Below, one piece after another: positions 1-7,204 of a DNA stretch of 64,000 nt; the stretch's first letter is position 1, and every line of letters begins with the position of its first letter. Under the pieces are notes generated by a model that was not told the origin of the DNA, made no database searches, and saw nothing but the letters and a program-made list of their open reading frames with translations. This stretch comes from Pelodictyon luteolum DSM 273. GTDB lineage: Bacteria > Bacteroidota > Chlorobiia > Chlorobiales > Chlorobiaceae. The stretch lies in assembly GCF_000012485.1 (NCBI RefSeq), contig NC_007512.1, positions 869,001-933,000 of the forward strand, written 5' to 3'. A program made the translations under genes and the position numbers.

Positions 1-436
1 TCATCACCTGGAGGAGCGGGCTCCCGATGCCGCACCGTTGCATCTCGGCAAAGAGGAATGAGCGGAACAGGAACTCCTGGACAGGGCTTGAGATGAGGAT
101 GTAGAAGAAAAAAAACGCCACGGCAGGCGTCTTGAGGCTTTGTTCCGGCATGCCGGGGATCGGAAGCAGGATGACCAGTCCCGCACCCGCGATGCCTGCC
201 AGAATGTTTACGCCGATGGCTTTCGGCAGGTTCGAGGTCCGGAGCCCCAGCTCTCCTGCTGTGTGCCCATGCCGGTGGGAGTACATGAGGGCGAACGCAA
301 ACATCAGCAGCAGCATCGCCGAGCGCAGTGAAAACGGCACCACCCCTCCAAGCACAGCCAGCACCGGCAACAGGTAAAGCAGCGTAACCAGCAGGATGAA
401 GTGGCGCAGGCTATGGTGTTGTGTCTGATGCTTCAC
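1..436 (-). CDS. CPBP-family intramembrane protease-like protein (3' part missing)
   Basis: The reading frame runs from a GTG at 436 off the left edge of the window, giving about 145 residues. The protein is strongly hydrophobic with at least three membrane segments. The last visible part has the motif SPVQEFLFRSFLF, which resembles motif 1 (E-E-x-x-x-R) of CPBP (Abi/CAAX-like) intramembrane proteases, with Gln replacing the first Glu. The His motifs that complete the active site would lie beyond the window. The start is the only reasonable one after an in-frame stop upstream; its ribosome site is weak. A membrane protease role is inferred from one motif and the hydrophobic profile, so the call is moderate. 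Confidence 0.5.
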   Translation of the reverse strand, partial: MKHQTQHHSLRHFILLVTLLYLLPVLAVLGGVVPFSLRSAMLLLMFAFALMYSHRHGHTAGELGLRTSNLPKAIGVNILAGIAGAGLVILLPIPGMPEQSLKTPAVAFFFFYILISSPVQEFLFRSFLFAEMQRCGIGSPLLQVM

Positions 437-461
437 TCGTCTTTTTCTTGCAGTGCATTCA

Positions 462-516
462 GAGAGAGCGAGAGACAGAGCTCGCTATTGTCTGCGTCTC
501 TCTCTCTCGCTCTCTC
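462..516. repeat. GA/CT inverted repeat (14-bp perfect arms)
   Basis: The arm GAGAGAGCGAGAGA at 462-475 is exactly complementary to TCTCTCGCTCTCTC at 503-516, with a 27-base loop. One arm is all purine except a single C and the other nearly all pyrimidine. It lies just upstream of the CPBP gene start and beyond the terminator of the neighbouring leftward gene. It could form a long hairpin in RNA reading either way. Confidence 0.7.
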
Positions 517-539
517 GGCGGTAATGTGGTTTTAAACAG

Positions 540-570
540 AAAAAGGCCGGTAAGCATTCCGGCCTTTTTC
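540..570. terminator. Rho-independent terminator, symmetric
   Basis: The stem AAAAAGGCCGG (540-550) pairs with CCGGCCTTTTT (559-569) around an 8-base loop. Both sides end in an A/T run, so it can work in both directions. It sits about 30 bp past the stop of the leftward gene at 601. Confidence 0.85.
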
Positions 571-600
571 ATGTTCTCTGCTGTTACTGGTTTTTCGGTC

Positions 601-1302
601 TCATTCGGACGGTTTTTCCTTCTCGGCCTCGAATTTTTTCCTGTTGTTGCCGTTTTCTTCGCCTTCGGCGGTCTGTGGAGCGTTGACCCTGTAGTTCCCG
701 CTGATATTAACGGTTCTGCTTTTTTCACTGTCGATCAGCACCAGGAATGTTCCCCCGATGGTTGCCGTTGGAACGGTGATGCCTCCGCTTTTTGATACTC
801 CGCTTGCCGCACCGGCCAGAACGCCTGCCGGCCCGTTCACGAATCCCGATACGAAAGGCGAGAGGGCAAAGCCTGTTGCCCGGGTATCGACGCCCAGTGA
901 ATAGGTCAATGCTTCCGTAAGGCTGAGGAGGGTGATGTTGTATCCCTTCAGCTCTTTAACGTTTTCGATATAATTTGCGGCGTCATGTATAAGGGTCGGA
1001 AAGTCGACTTCATCGGCTTTGTTCTTTTTGCTCTGGATCGTTATTGAGCCGACAATCTCTCCCTCGGACAGGCCATAGAAGTTGAATGAGATTTGCCGCT
1101 CTTTCACTCCTTTCCGTTTCCTGACGTCAGCTCCGTTATAAATGATCTTCGTTCCTCTGCTGCGCCCGATGGCCACGTCATGGTTCTTTGTGGAAAAAAA
1201 GTTTTTTGTGAGCATGGGAAATCCCTTCACCTGCATAGGAAGGCCCTTTCTTATTCCTGCCCGGGCGACTCGCAGGCATGTCTGTTTCATGAGATTCTCC
1301 AT
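601..1302 (-). CDS. Unknown protein, paralog of the broken gene at 2413-3294
   Basis: I do not recognise the family. The residues from KGFPMLTKNFFST onward align along their length with the product of 2413-3294: FFST, HDVxIG, KxIYNG, GLxxGxxVGSxTxQSxK, DEVDxPxxIxDA, KELKGYN, then a Gly/Ala-rich hydrophobic stretch PFVSGFVNGPAGVLAG and a closing hydrophobic strand FLVLID. The C-terminal tail is charged and low-complexity. The related gene starts with a signal peptide and about 60 further residues; this one has none. The start at 1302 was chosen because AGGA lies 6 bases before it; a longer frame from 1329 (MKDVEAG) has poor spacing. The gene may be N-terminally truncated. Confidence 0.6.
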   Translation of the reverse strand: MENLMKQTCLRVARAGIRKGLPMQVKGFPMLTKNFFSTKNHDVAIGRSRGTKIIYNGADVRKRKGVKERQISFNFYGLSEGEIVGSITIQSKKNKADEVDFPTLIHDAANYIENVKELKGYNITLLSLTEALTYSLGVDTRATGFALSPFVSGFVNGPAGVLAGAASGVSKSGGITVPTATIGGTFLVLIDSEKSRTVNISGNYRVNAPQTAEGEENGNNRKKFEAEKEKPSE

Positions 1303-1313
1303 CATATTTCCTG

Positions 1314-1347
1314 CCTCAACATCCTTCATTCCTCAACATCCTTCATT
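1314..1347. repeat. 17-bp perfect tandem duplication
   Basis: CCTCAACATCCTTCATT occurs at 1314-1330 and again at 1331-1347. Read leftwards it copies an ATGAAGGATGTTGAGG block, so a possible start codon is duplicated in a shifted frame; the outer copy stops after six codons. Confidence 0.9.
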
Positions 1348-1410
1348 CCAATCCTTCTGTATATCCGGCCTCCGGTGTTATCTCATAGCGAAACGCTATC
1401 CGTTCCTTTC

Positions 1411-1439
1411 TTGAGACAGGGTTGATATGTATTGAGACA
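1411..1439. promoter_or_regulatory. Pair of TTGAGACA repeats, candidate enhancer (UAS)
   Basis: TTGAGACA is found at 1411-1418 and 1432-1439, 21 bases apart, or two helical turns. The reverse complement core GTCTCA recurs upstream of the EPS operon at 3797-3831. Both sets lie about 85-150 bp before a sigma-54-like promoter, the usual place for an enhancer-binding protein site. Function is inferred. Confidence 0.45.
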
Positions 1440-1522
1440 TGTTCCGGCGGTTCGGCTGGGCTCTCTATCGGGCATTGTCAATAAGTGATTATGATATTGT
1501 TTGTTATGAACCATGCTTTGTG

Positions 1523-1539
1523 TTGGCACGAGATATGTA
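1523..1539 (+). promoter_or_regulatory. Weak sigma-54-like promoter
   Basis: TTGGCACG at 1523-1530 matches the -24 element perfectly. After the right spacing the -12 element reads ATGTA instead of TTGCA/T, so the match is poor there. It would give a leader of about 160 bases for the gene at 1712. The repeat pair about 90 bp upstream supports it, but the site may not be used. Confidence 0.3.
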
Positions 1540-1711
1540 TGAGTTGTACTTGATGGACTTAATCCAGCATGGTTTCTCTTCCCTATGCCAGGCTCCGCTT
1601 TATGAAGCTGGAGATGGAGCGGATTTTGAGGTACTCGGCCGGATTTAGTGTTGCATCAACGACAACAACATCATCACAGTCAAATCAAACATCAATCAAC
1701 AGGAGATTATT

Positions 1712-2071
1712 ATGAAAAAGACAATTGCAGCTGTTGCTTTTGCCGCCGCAATGGCGCTGGGTACTTCCACCTCGTTTGCAGGTGAGCTTGCACAGATTTC
1801 ATCTGTCGGTCTGAACTCCAACGGGTTCGCAGCCGCAAGTGGAATTGCAGGGAACTTTGCAAATGTGAACAACAGTGCATTTCAGATTGTCAGCATGAAT
1901 GAGTCTACCAATGGTGGATGGTTCAACCCCGGAAGCAGTTCATCGGCTTTCAGTCTGACTGATCTGAATACCAGCGTGAACGCCATTTCTGGTGCTCAGG
2001 CGCAGACTTCTTCATGGTTTGGCGGTTCTTCAGCGGCATCGCTTCTGAATGCCCAGATGATCAGCTTCTGA
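1712..2071 (+). CDS. Small secreted Ser/Ala/Asn-rich protein, unknown
   Basis: The product has 119 residues. It starts with a clear signal peptide (MKKTIAAVAFAAAMALG...TSFAG) and the mature part of about 95 residues is rich in Ser, Ala, Asn and Gly with no Cys. A good ribosome site (CAGGAG) lies six bases before the ATG. The composition is like extracellular matrix or adhesin subunits, but no family motif is recognised. It is the first of a set of small secreted genes in front of the EPS operon, and a role in the cell envelope or biofilm is a guess from that context. Confidence 0.75.
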   Translation: MKKTIAAVAFAAAMALGTSTSFAGELAQISSVGLNSNGFAAASGIAGNFANVNNSAFQIVSMNESTNGGWFNPGSSSSAFSLTDLNTSVNAISGAQAQTSSWFGGSSAASLLNAQMISF

Positions 2072-2098
2072 TTCTCGGAATAACTCGCAACGAGGGTA

Positions 2099-2129
2099 CA
2101 AGGCTCCGGGTTCACAGCCAGGAGCCTTG
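2099..2129 (+). terminator. Hairpin after the gene at 1712
   Basis: CAAGGCTCC (2099-2107) pairs perfectly with GGAGCCTTG (2121-2129). It is followed by ATTATATAATG rather than a T run, so it is either a weak terminator or an mRNA 3' stabiliser/attenuator before the next gene. Confidence 0.55.
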
Positions 2130-2169
2130 ATTATATAATGGCGTGTCATCCAATCATAACGGAGCAACA

Positions 2170-2340
2170 ATGAAAAAGATAATCGCAGTAGCCTCTTTGG
2201 CACTTATTCTGCTTACAAATATTGCTGAAGCGGAAGACATTTCAACCAGTACCGTGACAACGGCCGTCGGGGTCTCCTCAGTCAATATTTCGGGGATGGG
2301 TGCGGTTTACAATCTGTGGATGCAGTTTTTCCATTTCTGA
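2170..2340 (+). CDS. Truncated secreted paralog (56 residues)
   Basis: The short product begins MKKIIAVASLALILL...AEAED and continues STSTVTTAVGVSSVNISGMG. This matches the N-terminal 45 residues of the next gene (MKKIIAIATLACCGF...; TSTITDAVGSSFVDM) in sequence and order, then ends at a stop after an unrelated tail. GGAG lies six bases before the ATG. It looks like a tandem duplicate that kept the signal peptide and lost the rest. It could still be expressed as a small exported peptide. Confidence 0.55.
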   Translation: MKKIIAVASLALILLTNIAEAEDISTSTVTTAVGVSSVNISGMGAVYNLWMQFFHF

Positions 2341-2412
2341 TTCCGGTTCGCAGTTTCATTGAAGGCCTGGAGGAGCGTCATCTCATGATGGTCTTGTAAC
2401 AAGTGAGAAAAC

Positions 2413-3294
2413 ATGAAAAAAATTATTGCTATTGCAACGCTTGCCTGCTGTGGGTTCTCGAATACGGCATTTGCCCAAGCTGAAAGCCAGGCGACATCGA
2501 CCATTACTGATGCCGTTGGCTCAAGTTTTGTCGACATGACATTCGAGGCATCGAAAATGCAACCCTATATGCCAGGAACCGTTTCTGCTCCCGTCATCTC
2601 GCCGACACTGTTCAGCCTGATGGGTAAACCGGCACAGATTGCCGGCCTTCCGGTTCTTTCCCAGTATTTTTTTTCCACGATGCTGCACGATGTAGAAATC
2701 GGGAAGAGCGGCAACACCAAGGTGATTTACAACGGTGAAAAGCTGCCCGGAAAAAAGAAGCTCAAAAACCGGAAGATCAAATATGACTTCAATGGTCTGG
2801 CCCATGGAAAAGTAGTCGGTTCTCTTACGGTCCAGAGCCGAAAAAAGTCCTCTGATGAAGTGGATCTGCCCTCCGTCATTTATGATGCCACCCATTATGC
2901 ATCCTTTTCGAAGGAACTGTAGGGCTATAATTTACTGCTCCTGTCGGTTCCCGATCTGATTTCCTATGCCGTTGGCGTGGATTCAAAAAGCCGGGGGATG
3001 TCTGTCGCACCGGTGGTGTCAGGTTTGATAAACGGTCCGCTCGGTGCTTTGACTGGATTGTCGTCAGGTCTTTCAGCTACCGGCGGTGTGACTGCTCCTA
3101 CTGCGCTTGTCGGATGTACTTTTCTGATCGTCATTGAGGATGAGGCGGCATCGGAGATCAATCTTGCGCAGTGTTTCGGTCGATCTTCAATTGCTTCACG
3201 AGTTAAGGACGATAAAGATGTTGTTGATGGTGCTGCCAACGGAGGCGCTGTGGGAAAAAAATATGAATCAACTACCCGGAAGGGGGAAAAGTGA
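2413..3294 (+). pseudogene. Secreted protein gene split by an in-frame TAG
   Basis: One frame runs from 2413 to 3294 with a single TAG at 2920-2922. Before the stop are a signal peptide (MKKIIAIATLACCGF...AFAQA) and 150 residues similar to the gene at 601-1302. After the stop the same frame continues GYNLLLLSVP and then a Gly/Ala-rich stretch (PVVSGLINGPLGALTG) that matches the paralog. The paralog reads KELKGYN where this one reads KEL-stop-GYN, and its Lys codon is AAG, so one base change (AAG to TAG) explains the break. Downstream sequence has not drifted, which points to a recent mutation, readthrough, or a sequencing error. Family function is unknown. Confidence 0.75.
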
Positions 3295-3338
3295 GGTCTC
3301 TGTCGCTCTGATTAATGTCAATAACGGAGGAGAAAAAA

Positions 3339-3686
3339 ATGAAAGCAAAATCCATGATTGCAGGTGCAGTAGCCGTCGCAGGGCTGTGTATGCATACAGG
3401 ATCGTCAGCTGAGGCCGCGGGGTTTGAACTCCAGCAGCTTGAGGCTGTGCAGTTGATGACCGTTGGCGCCGGGACCGCAGCGGGTCAGGCATACAACTTT
3501 TCCGGGTTCAACCCCACGGCTGTCGGACTGACAAGCCCATTTGTGTCCGTGTCCTTCCAGAACGAAAATGCATATGACATTTCACTGGCCAATGCATTTG
3601 CATCAAGCGTCGGCGGATCAGCCAGTGCTTTTGTTTTTGCTGGGAATAATGTAAAGTTTGCTCCCGATTCCATTACCATCCGGTGA
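3339..3686 (+). CDS. Small secreted protein, unknown
   Basis: The product has 115 residues. It has a signal peptide (MKAKSMIAGAVAVAGLCMHTGSSAEAAG) and a mature part of about 88 residues rich in Ala, Ser, Gly, Asn and Phe, without Cys. A strong GGAGGAG ribosome site precedes the ATG at 3339; upstream starts are worse. It resembles the product at 1712 in size and composition but not in alignable sequence. It is the last small secreted gene before the EPS promoter. No known domain is recognised. Confidence 0.7.
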   Translation: MKAKSMIAGAVAVAGLCMHTGSSAEAAGFELQQLEAVQLMTVGAGTAAGQAYNFSGFNPTAVGLTSPFVSVSFQNENAYDISLANAFASSVGGSASAFVFAGNNVKFAPDSITIR

Positions 3687-3796
3687 CTCATCACTCCGTC
3701 CGGTCATTCCCCCGTACCGGCCTTCCTCCTCATTTTAGCCACGACTCAAATTCTTGCATGAGTTCCCTTTGCGCGGATTCTCATCTTCCATTCTTC

Positions 3797-3831
3797 GTCT
3801 CATATTCATCCACAGTCTCGCCATTGTCTCA
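3797..3831. promoter_or_regulatory. Three GTCTC repeats, candidate enhancer (UAS)
   Basis: GTCTCA at 3797-3802, GTCTCG at 3815-3820 and GTCTCA at 3826-3831 lie 120-155 bp upstream of the sigma-54 promoter at 3951. The motif is the reverse complement of the TGAGAC core repeated at 1411-1439. The binding protein is not in the window. Confidence 0.4.
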
Positions 3832-3950
3832 TAACGTTTCTGATGTGTCACCTCGATGCCAATTGCCTTGGCATCTGATTATGATGAGGTGCTGCTTCCG
3901 ATGTCTGCCGTTGTTGTATCAAGCATTTATTGCTTGTTCACAGAAGATGG

Positions 3951-3967
3951 TTGGCATGGTCTTTGCA
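3951..3967 (+). promoter_or_regulatory. Sigma-54 promoter of the EPS operon
   Basis: TTGGCATG-GTCT-TTGCA matches the sigma-54 consensus (TGGCACG, four bases, TTGCA/T) with one mismatch and exact spacing. The expected transcription start is near 3978. This implies control by an activator ATPase, as for some other bacterial EPS operons. Confidence 0.7.
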
Positions 3968-4135
3968 TATGAACCGTGTAAGCGACGGTCATGTTTCGGC
4001 CTCATCTGTCATTGGGTTGCATTTTCAACAGACAACGGCATTCAGTGTAACTGAAGGCTGCGAAGCATTTGCGGAATTATAGTCTAGATCGCTGATATGT
4101 ATGGTTTCTGGTCATTAAATCACAGGCAGGTCATC

Positions 4136-4711
4136 ATGAGCGTTTTAAGGATGTTGCTGGTCTTTATGGTATTGGTGCAGTGTGTGAAGTTTTCCACCGG
4201 AGGCGGTGAGGCCAACGCTGAGACATACGGCGCGCAGTCAACGACAAGTCCTTTGTTCAATGAACAGCAGGAGTCAACCACACGGCCGGAATACAATCCG
4301 CTTGCCGGTCCGAATTATCCCATTCAGCCGAACTCCTATTTCACCGACGATAACGGCAATATCCTGATGATGGTCAATGTGCTTGGAGAAGTTCACAAAC
4401 CCGGTCAGATCGTCGTACGTGAAAATGCGGATTTTTCAACGGTGGTGGCTTTAGCGGGAGGACAGACCGATAGGGCTAACATGAAAAAAGTTGTTGTGGC
4501 CCGTCAAGAGCCAGATGCACAAGGCAAGCAGTCTTACAAGATTAACCTCAAAGAGTATTTCAAAACAGGCAATAGGGCGGACTTTATCACTCTTCGTCCG
4601 AATGATACCATATTCATTCCCGACAAAAAGAAAGTCGGGCTGGAAAAAATTGCTACCGTAATCGGAACTGCCGCTGCGGGGTTCAGCATTTTCGCTATTC
4701 TTCAAAACTGA
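4136..4711 (+). CDS. SLBB-domain polysaccharide export protein
   Basis: The product has about 191 residues. An N-terminal signal or membrane segment (VLRMLLVFMVLVQC) is followed by a linker and an SLBB/beta-grasp domain: VNVLGEVHKPGQIVV, then VVALAGGQTDRANMKKVVV and an LRPNDTIFIP ending typical of Wza-like export proteins. The canonical N-terminal export domain is missing, so the protein is much shorter than Wza (about 380 residues). The ATG at 4136 has AGG upstream and gives the better signal peptide; an ATG at 4097 is in frame. It is the first gene after the sigma-54 promoter, four bases ahead of the chain-length kinase, so a role in EPS export is likely. Confidence 0.8.
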   Translation: MSVLRMLLVFMVLVQCVKFSTGGGEANAETYGAQSTTSPLFNEQQESTTRPEYNPLAGPNYPIQPNSYFTDDNGNILMMVNVLGEVHKPGQIVVRENADFSTVVALAGGQTDRANMKKVVVARQEPDAQGKQSYKINLKEYFKTGNRADFITLRPNDTIFIPDKKKVGLEKIATVIGTAAAGFSIFAILQN

Positions 4712-4715
4712 ACGC

Positions 4716-7139
4716 ATGAACAACGAAACGACGCCTGTGAAGCATCTGGCCGGCTCGATGTTTTCGCCCGGCGGTCATAGAGTTCGCAGAAAAAACGAGA
4801 TGACGATGGATGAACTGTTCCGGATCGTTCATCGCCGGGGCGCAGGTATGATTGTCTTGATGGTCGGGACTCTAGTCGTGGCCATGCTGTTTTATTTGTT
4901 TAAAACCCCCGAGTATCATGCTGTGTCCGTTGTCATGATCAAAGAGGACAAACAATCAAACGATCTTTTGCAGACGATTCTCGGCCCGGAAGCCGGCATG
5001 GACATCAATGCTTCAAAGAAAGATATTGCTCTTTTCAAGTCAATGCCGATCGCACGGCTCACCATTGAGCAGCTGGAGCGGAACCTGAAAGGAAAGCCAC
5101 TTGAGCTTTTCGGGAGCAGGGACTATACTTCTCCCCTCATGGCTCTGTTCACGAAACTCCAGCCATCGAGTATCGGTAATGCGTTCCCCTCTGAAACTGA
5201 TGGCCTCAGCAAGGAGGAGCTGCTTCGTCAACGATGTTTATTGCTCACAAAGCGGATTCGGGTGGAGCCGGTAAAGGATACGAATATGCTGAACATCTCT
5301 GTGGCAAGCCCGTTTGCTGATGAAGCAGAACTCTTGACAAACACGATATGCGAAGTTTATCGGCAAGCCGATATTTCCAGGAATTCCGAGAAATATGCTC
5401 AGGCTAACAGCTATATCGCAAAAAGCCTGGTCGAGCAGCAGAGTAAAGTCGATGAAGCAGATCGAGCGCTTTCTCTGTTTATGACCCACAATGAAATCTA
5501 TGAGGTATCAGGCAACACCCAGCAGCTGCTCGACAAACTGGTTGAGGCTGATGCACAGTACAATACCATTCAAGCTGAGTATCATACGGTAGGTAACACG
5601 TTGCGCTTCCTTGAACAGCGGCTTTCTGAATCCGACAAGGCTATTGGTTCGCAGATCGAGCAGACGGTCAACTCAAAGCTCGGCGCTATCATGGATGAAA
5701 TTCGCGGTTTGGAGAGCAGTTATGTAGCACTGCTCAAGCAGAAGGGCGCAGATGATCCTGCGGTGAGGGCGGCAAAGGTCCGGCTTGAGGAGGTCAAGTC
5801 ACGGTACGCAACCCTTCAAAGAAGCCAGATCGCCGGTGAAATCGGCTATGCAGGAAGAGCTAAAAAGTTCGGATTCGATATGGTTTCCGAAAAGCTCCAG
5901 ATTGAGAGAAAGCTTAATGAACTGCAGTTCCGGGCAGGAGAATTATCCCGAATCCGGCAATATTATGAACAACAGCTGTCGTCGCTTCCAAACAAACAGC
6001 AGGAGTACCTGAAGCTTGAACGGGATCGCAACGTTGCTGGTAAGACCTATGCGGAACTCAAACAGAAGTTTGATGAAACAAGCATTTTCCTTGGTTCTGA
6101 GGTTGGTGGCGTATCCCTTATAGGTGCTGCGTTTCGTCCCTTTTTCCCTGAATCACCCTCCTTGCTGAAAAGCCTTCTTCTTGGAGTGCTTTTTGGTGGC
6201 ATGCTGGCCATCGGGTATGCATACATCGAAGAAGCAATGGATGGCACCCTTCAGGACGAGTGTCTGTATGACGAGATCGGGCTGAGGCCGCTTTCTGTCA
6301 TTCCAACAGTTGGTTCCGCCAGGAATCCAGCCGTTCCGCCTTCTGGATCGAGTCGGATGCTCAGCCATGTGGGCAACTCTTTCGGTAAACTGCTCCCCGA
6401 TGCTTCATCCCGACAGTCGCCCTCCGGTCGGGAAGATGCTGCCCAGTTGATCCCGCTTATTACCGACAACTTGACCTCGTCTTTTGCTGAAAGCATCCGA
6501 ATTCTGAGGACATCGATTCAATACAGCCGCCAAGGCTCTCCTCCACAGTCAATCTTGATTTCCGGAACTGCGATGTGGGAAGGAAAATCTACGGTCTGCC
6601 TGAATCTTGGTATGGCGTATGCGCTGGTCGGCAAGAAAACCCTCATCATCGATTGCGATCTCCGCAGACCATCCCAGCATGTAAAGCTGAACTGTTTAAG
6701 GGGGCCCGGGTTGACCGATTATCTTCTTAGTAGTGACGGGGACTCGTGCGTTCCGAATATTCAGAACACCCGGATGGAGAATCTTTTCCTGCTGAGTGCC
6801 GGTTTAAATGTATCGGGTTCAAGTGAGCTTCTTGCTTCAAAGAAAATGCAGGGTCTGCTGTCTGTTATGCGGAAACGTTTTGACTGCATCCTGCTCGACT
6901 GTCCGCCGTTTTTCCTGAGTGATGCATCACAGATCTCAGCTTTGACTGATGGGGTCGTTCTGGTTTCAAGACTGCAGTACACAGAAAGAAAAATGTTACA
7001 GAGCATTATTGCCGATCCTGCCGTGAAAGACGCTCTGTTGGGTGTTGCGCTCATTGCCACCCCTGAGCTGAGCCGAAAAGGCTATCTTGGTAAATACGGA
7101 AATGGAGTCTATGAAGAAGACCCTTTGCTGCTGACCTAG
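4716..7139 (+). CDS. Wzc-like chain-length determinant and tyrosine autokinase
   Basis: The product has 807 residues. The N-terminal Wzz domain has a membrane segment near residues 45-65 (GMIVLMVGTLVVAMLFYLF). A long coiled-coil region follows, then a second membrane segment near 480-500 before a cytoplasmic BY-kinase domain. In the kinase, Walker A' is LIIDCDLRRP and Walker B is CILLDCPP. Walker A reads SGTAMWEGKST (about residues 615-625); most relatives have Pro-Gly where this has Met-Trp. The C-terminus has three Tyr (GYLGKYGNGVYEE) that fit an autophosphorylation cluster. It should control EPS chain length and export with the preceding SLBB protein. Confidence 0.9.
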   Translation: MNNETTPVKHLAGSMFSPGGHRVRRKNEMTMDELFRIVHRRGAGMIVLMVGTLVVAMLFYLFKTPEYHAVSVVMIKEDKQSNDLLQTILGPEAGMDINASKKDIALFKSMPIARLTIEQLERNLKGKPLELFGSRDYTSPLMALFTKLQPSSIGNAFPSETDGLSKEELLRQRCLLLTKRIRVEPVKDTNMLNISVASPFADEAELLTNTICEVYRQADISRNSEKYAQANSYIAKSLVEQQSKVDEADRALSLFMTHNEIYEVSGNTQQLLDKLVEADAQYNTIQAEYHTVGNTLRFLEQRLSESDKAIGSQIEQTVNSKLGAIMDEIRGLESSYVALLKQKGADDPAVRAAKVRLEEVKSRYATLQRSQIAGEIGYAGRAKKFGFDMVSEKLQIERKLNELQFRAGELSRIRQYYEQQLSSLPNKQQEYLKLERDRNVAGKTYAELKQKFDETSIFLGSEVGGVSLIGAAFRPFFPESPSLLKSLLLGVLFGGMLAIGYAYIEEAMDGTLQDECLYDEIGLRPLSVIPTVGSARNPAVPPSGSSRMLSHVGNSFGKLLPDASSRQSPSGREDAAQLIPLITDNLTSSFAESIRILRTSIQYSRQGSPPQSILISGTAMWEGKSTVCLNLGMAYALVGKKTLIIDCDLRRPSQHVKLNCLRGPGLTDYLLSSDGDSCVPNIQNTRMENLFLLSAGLNVSGSSELLASKKMQGLLSVMRKRFDCILLDCPPFFLSDASQISALTDGVVLVSRLQYTERKMLQSIIADPAVKDALLGVALIATPELSRKGYLGKYGNGVYEEDPLLLT

Positions 7140-7204
7140 CTGCATTTCCCTTCCTCCCCCCGGCTGTAACCGTATCTCCCCCCTGATTCAAGTGAGACAT
7201 TGCC

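Larger units (their letters stand above)
1303..1711. other. Divergent intergenic region with regulatory sequence
   Basis: No convincing gene lies in these 409 bases. The stretch holds a 17-bp duplication next to the leftward gene, a small perfect hairpin (ATAGCG-AAA-CGCTAT, 1385-1399), two TTGAGACA repeats, a weak sigma-54-like site and a long A/C-rich leader before the gene at 1712. A 69-codon frame at 1439-1648 has no ribosome site and no recognisable content. Confidence 0.6.
3687..4135. other. EPS operon upstream region
   Basis: This stretch of about 450 bases holds no convincing gene. A 123-codon frame at 3683-4054 is Cys/His/Ser-rich and lacks a ribosome site. A weak hairpin (CCGGT/ACCGG, 3700-3720) may end the preceding gene. 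GTCTC repeats and a sigma-54 promoter occupy 3797-3967, leaving a leader of roughly 150 bases. Confidence 0.6.

Noticed and set aside
1439-1648. 69-codon frame MFRRFGWALYRAL...
   Set aside because: No ribosome site or known motif, and it covers the likely promoter region of the gene at 1712.
3683-4054. 123-codon plus-strand frame in the EPS upstream region
   Set aside because: Cys/His/Ser-rich, no ribosome site, and it overlaps the sigma-54 promoter.
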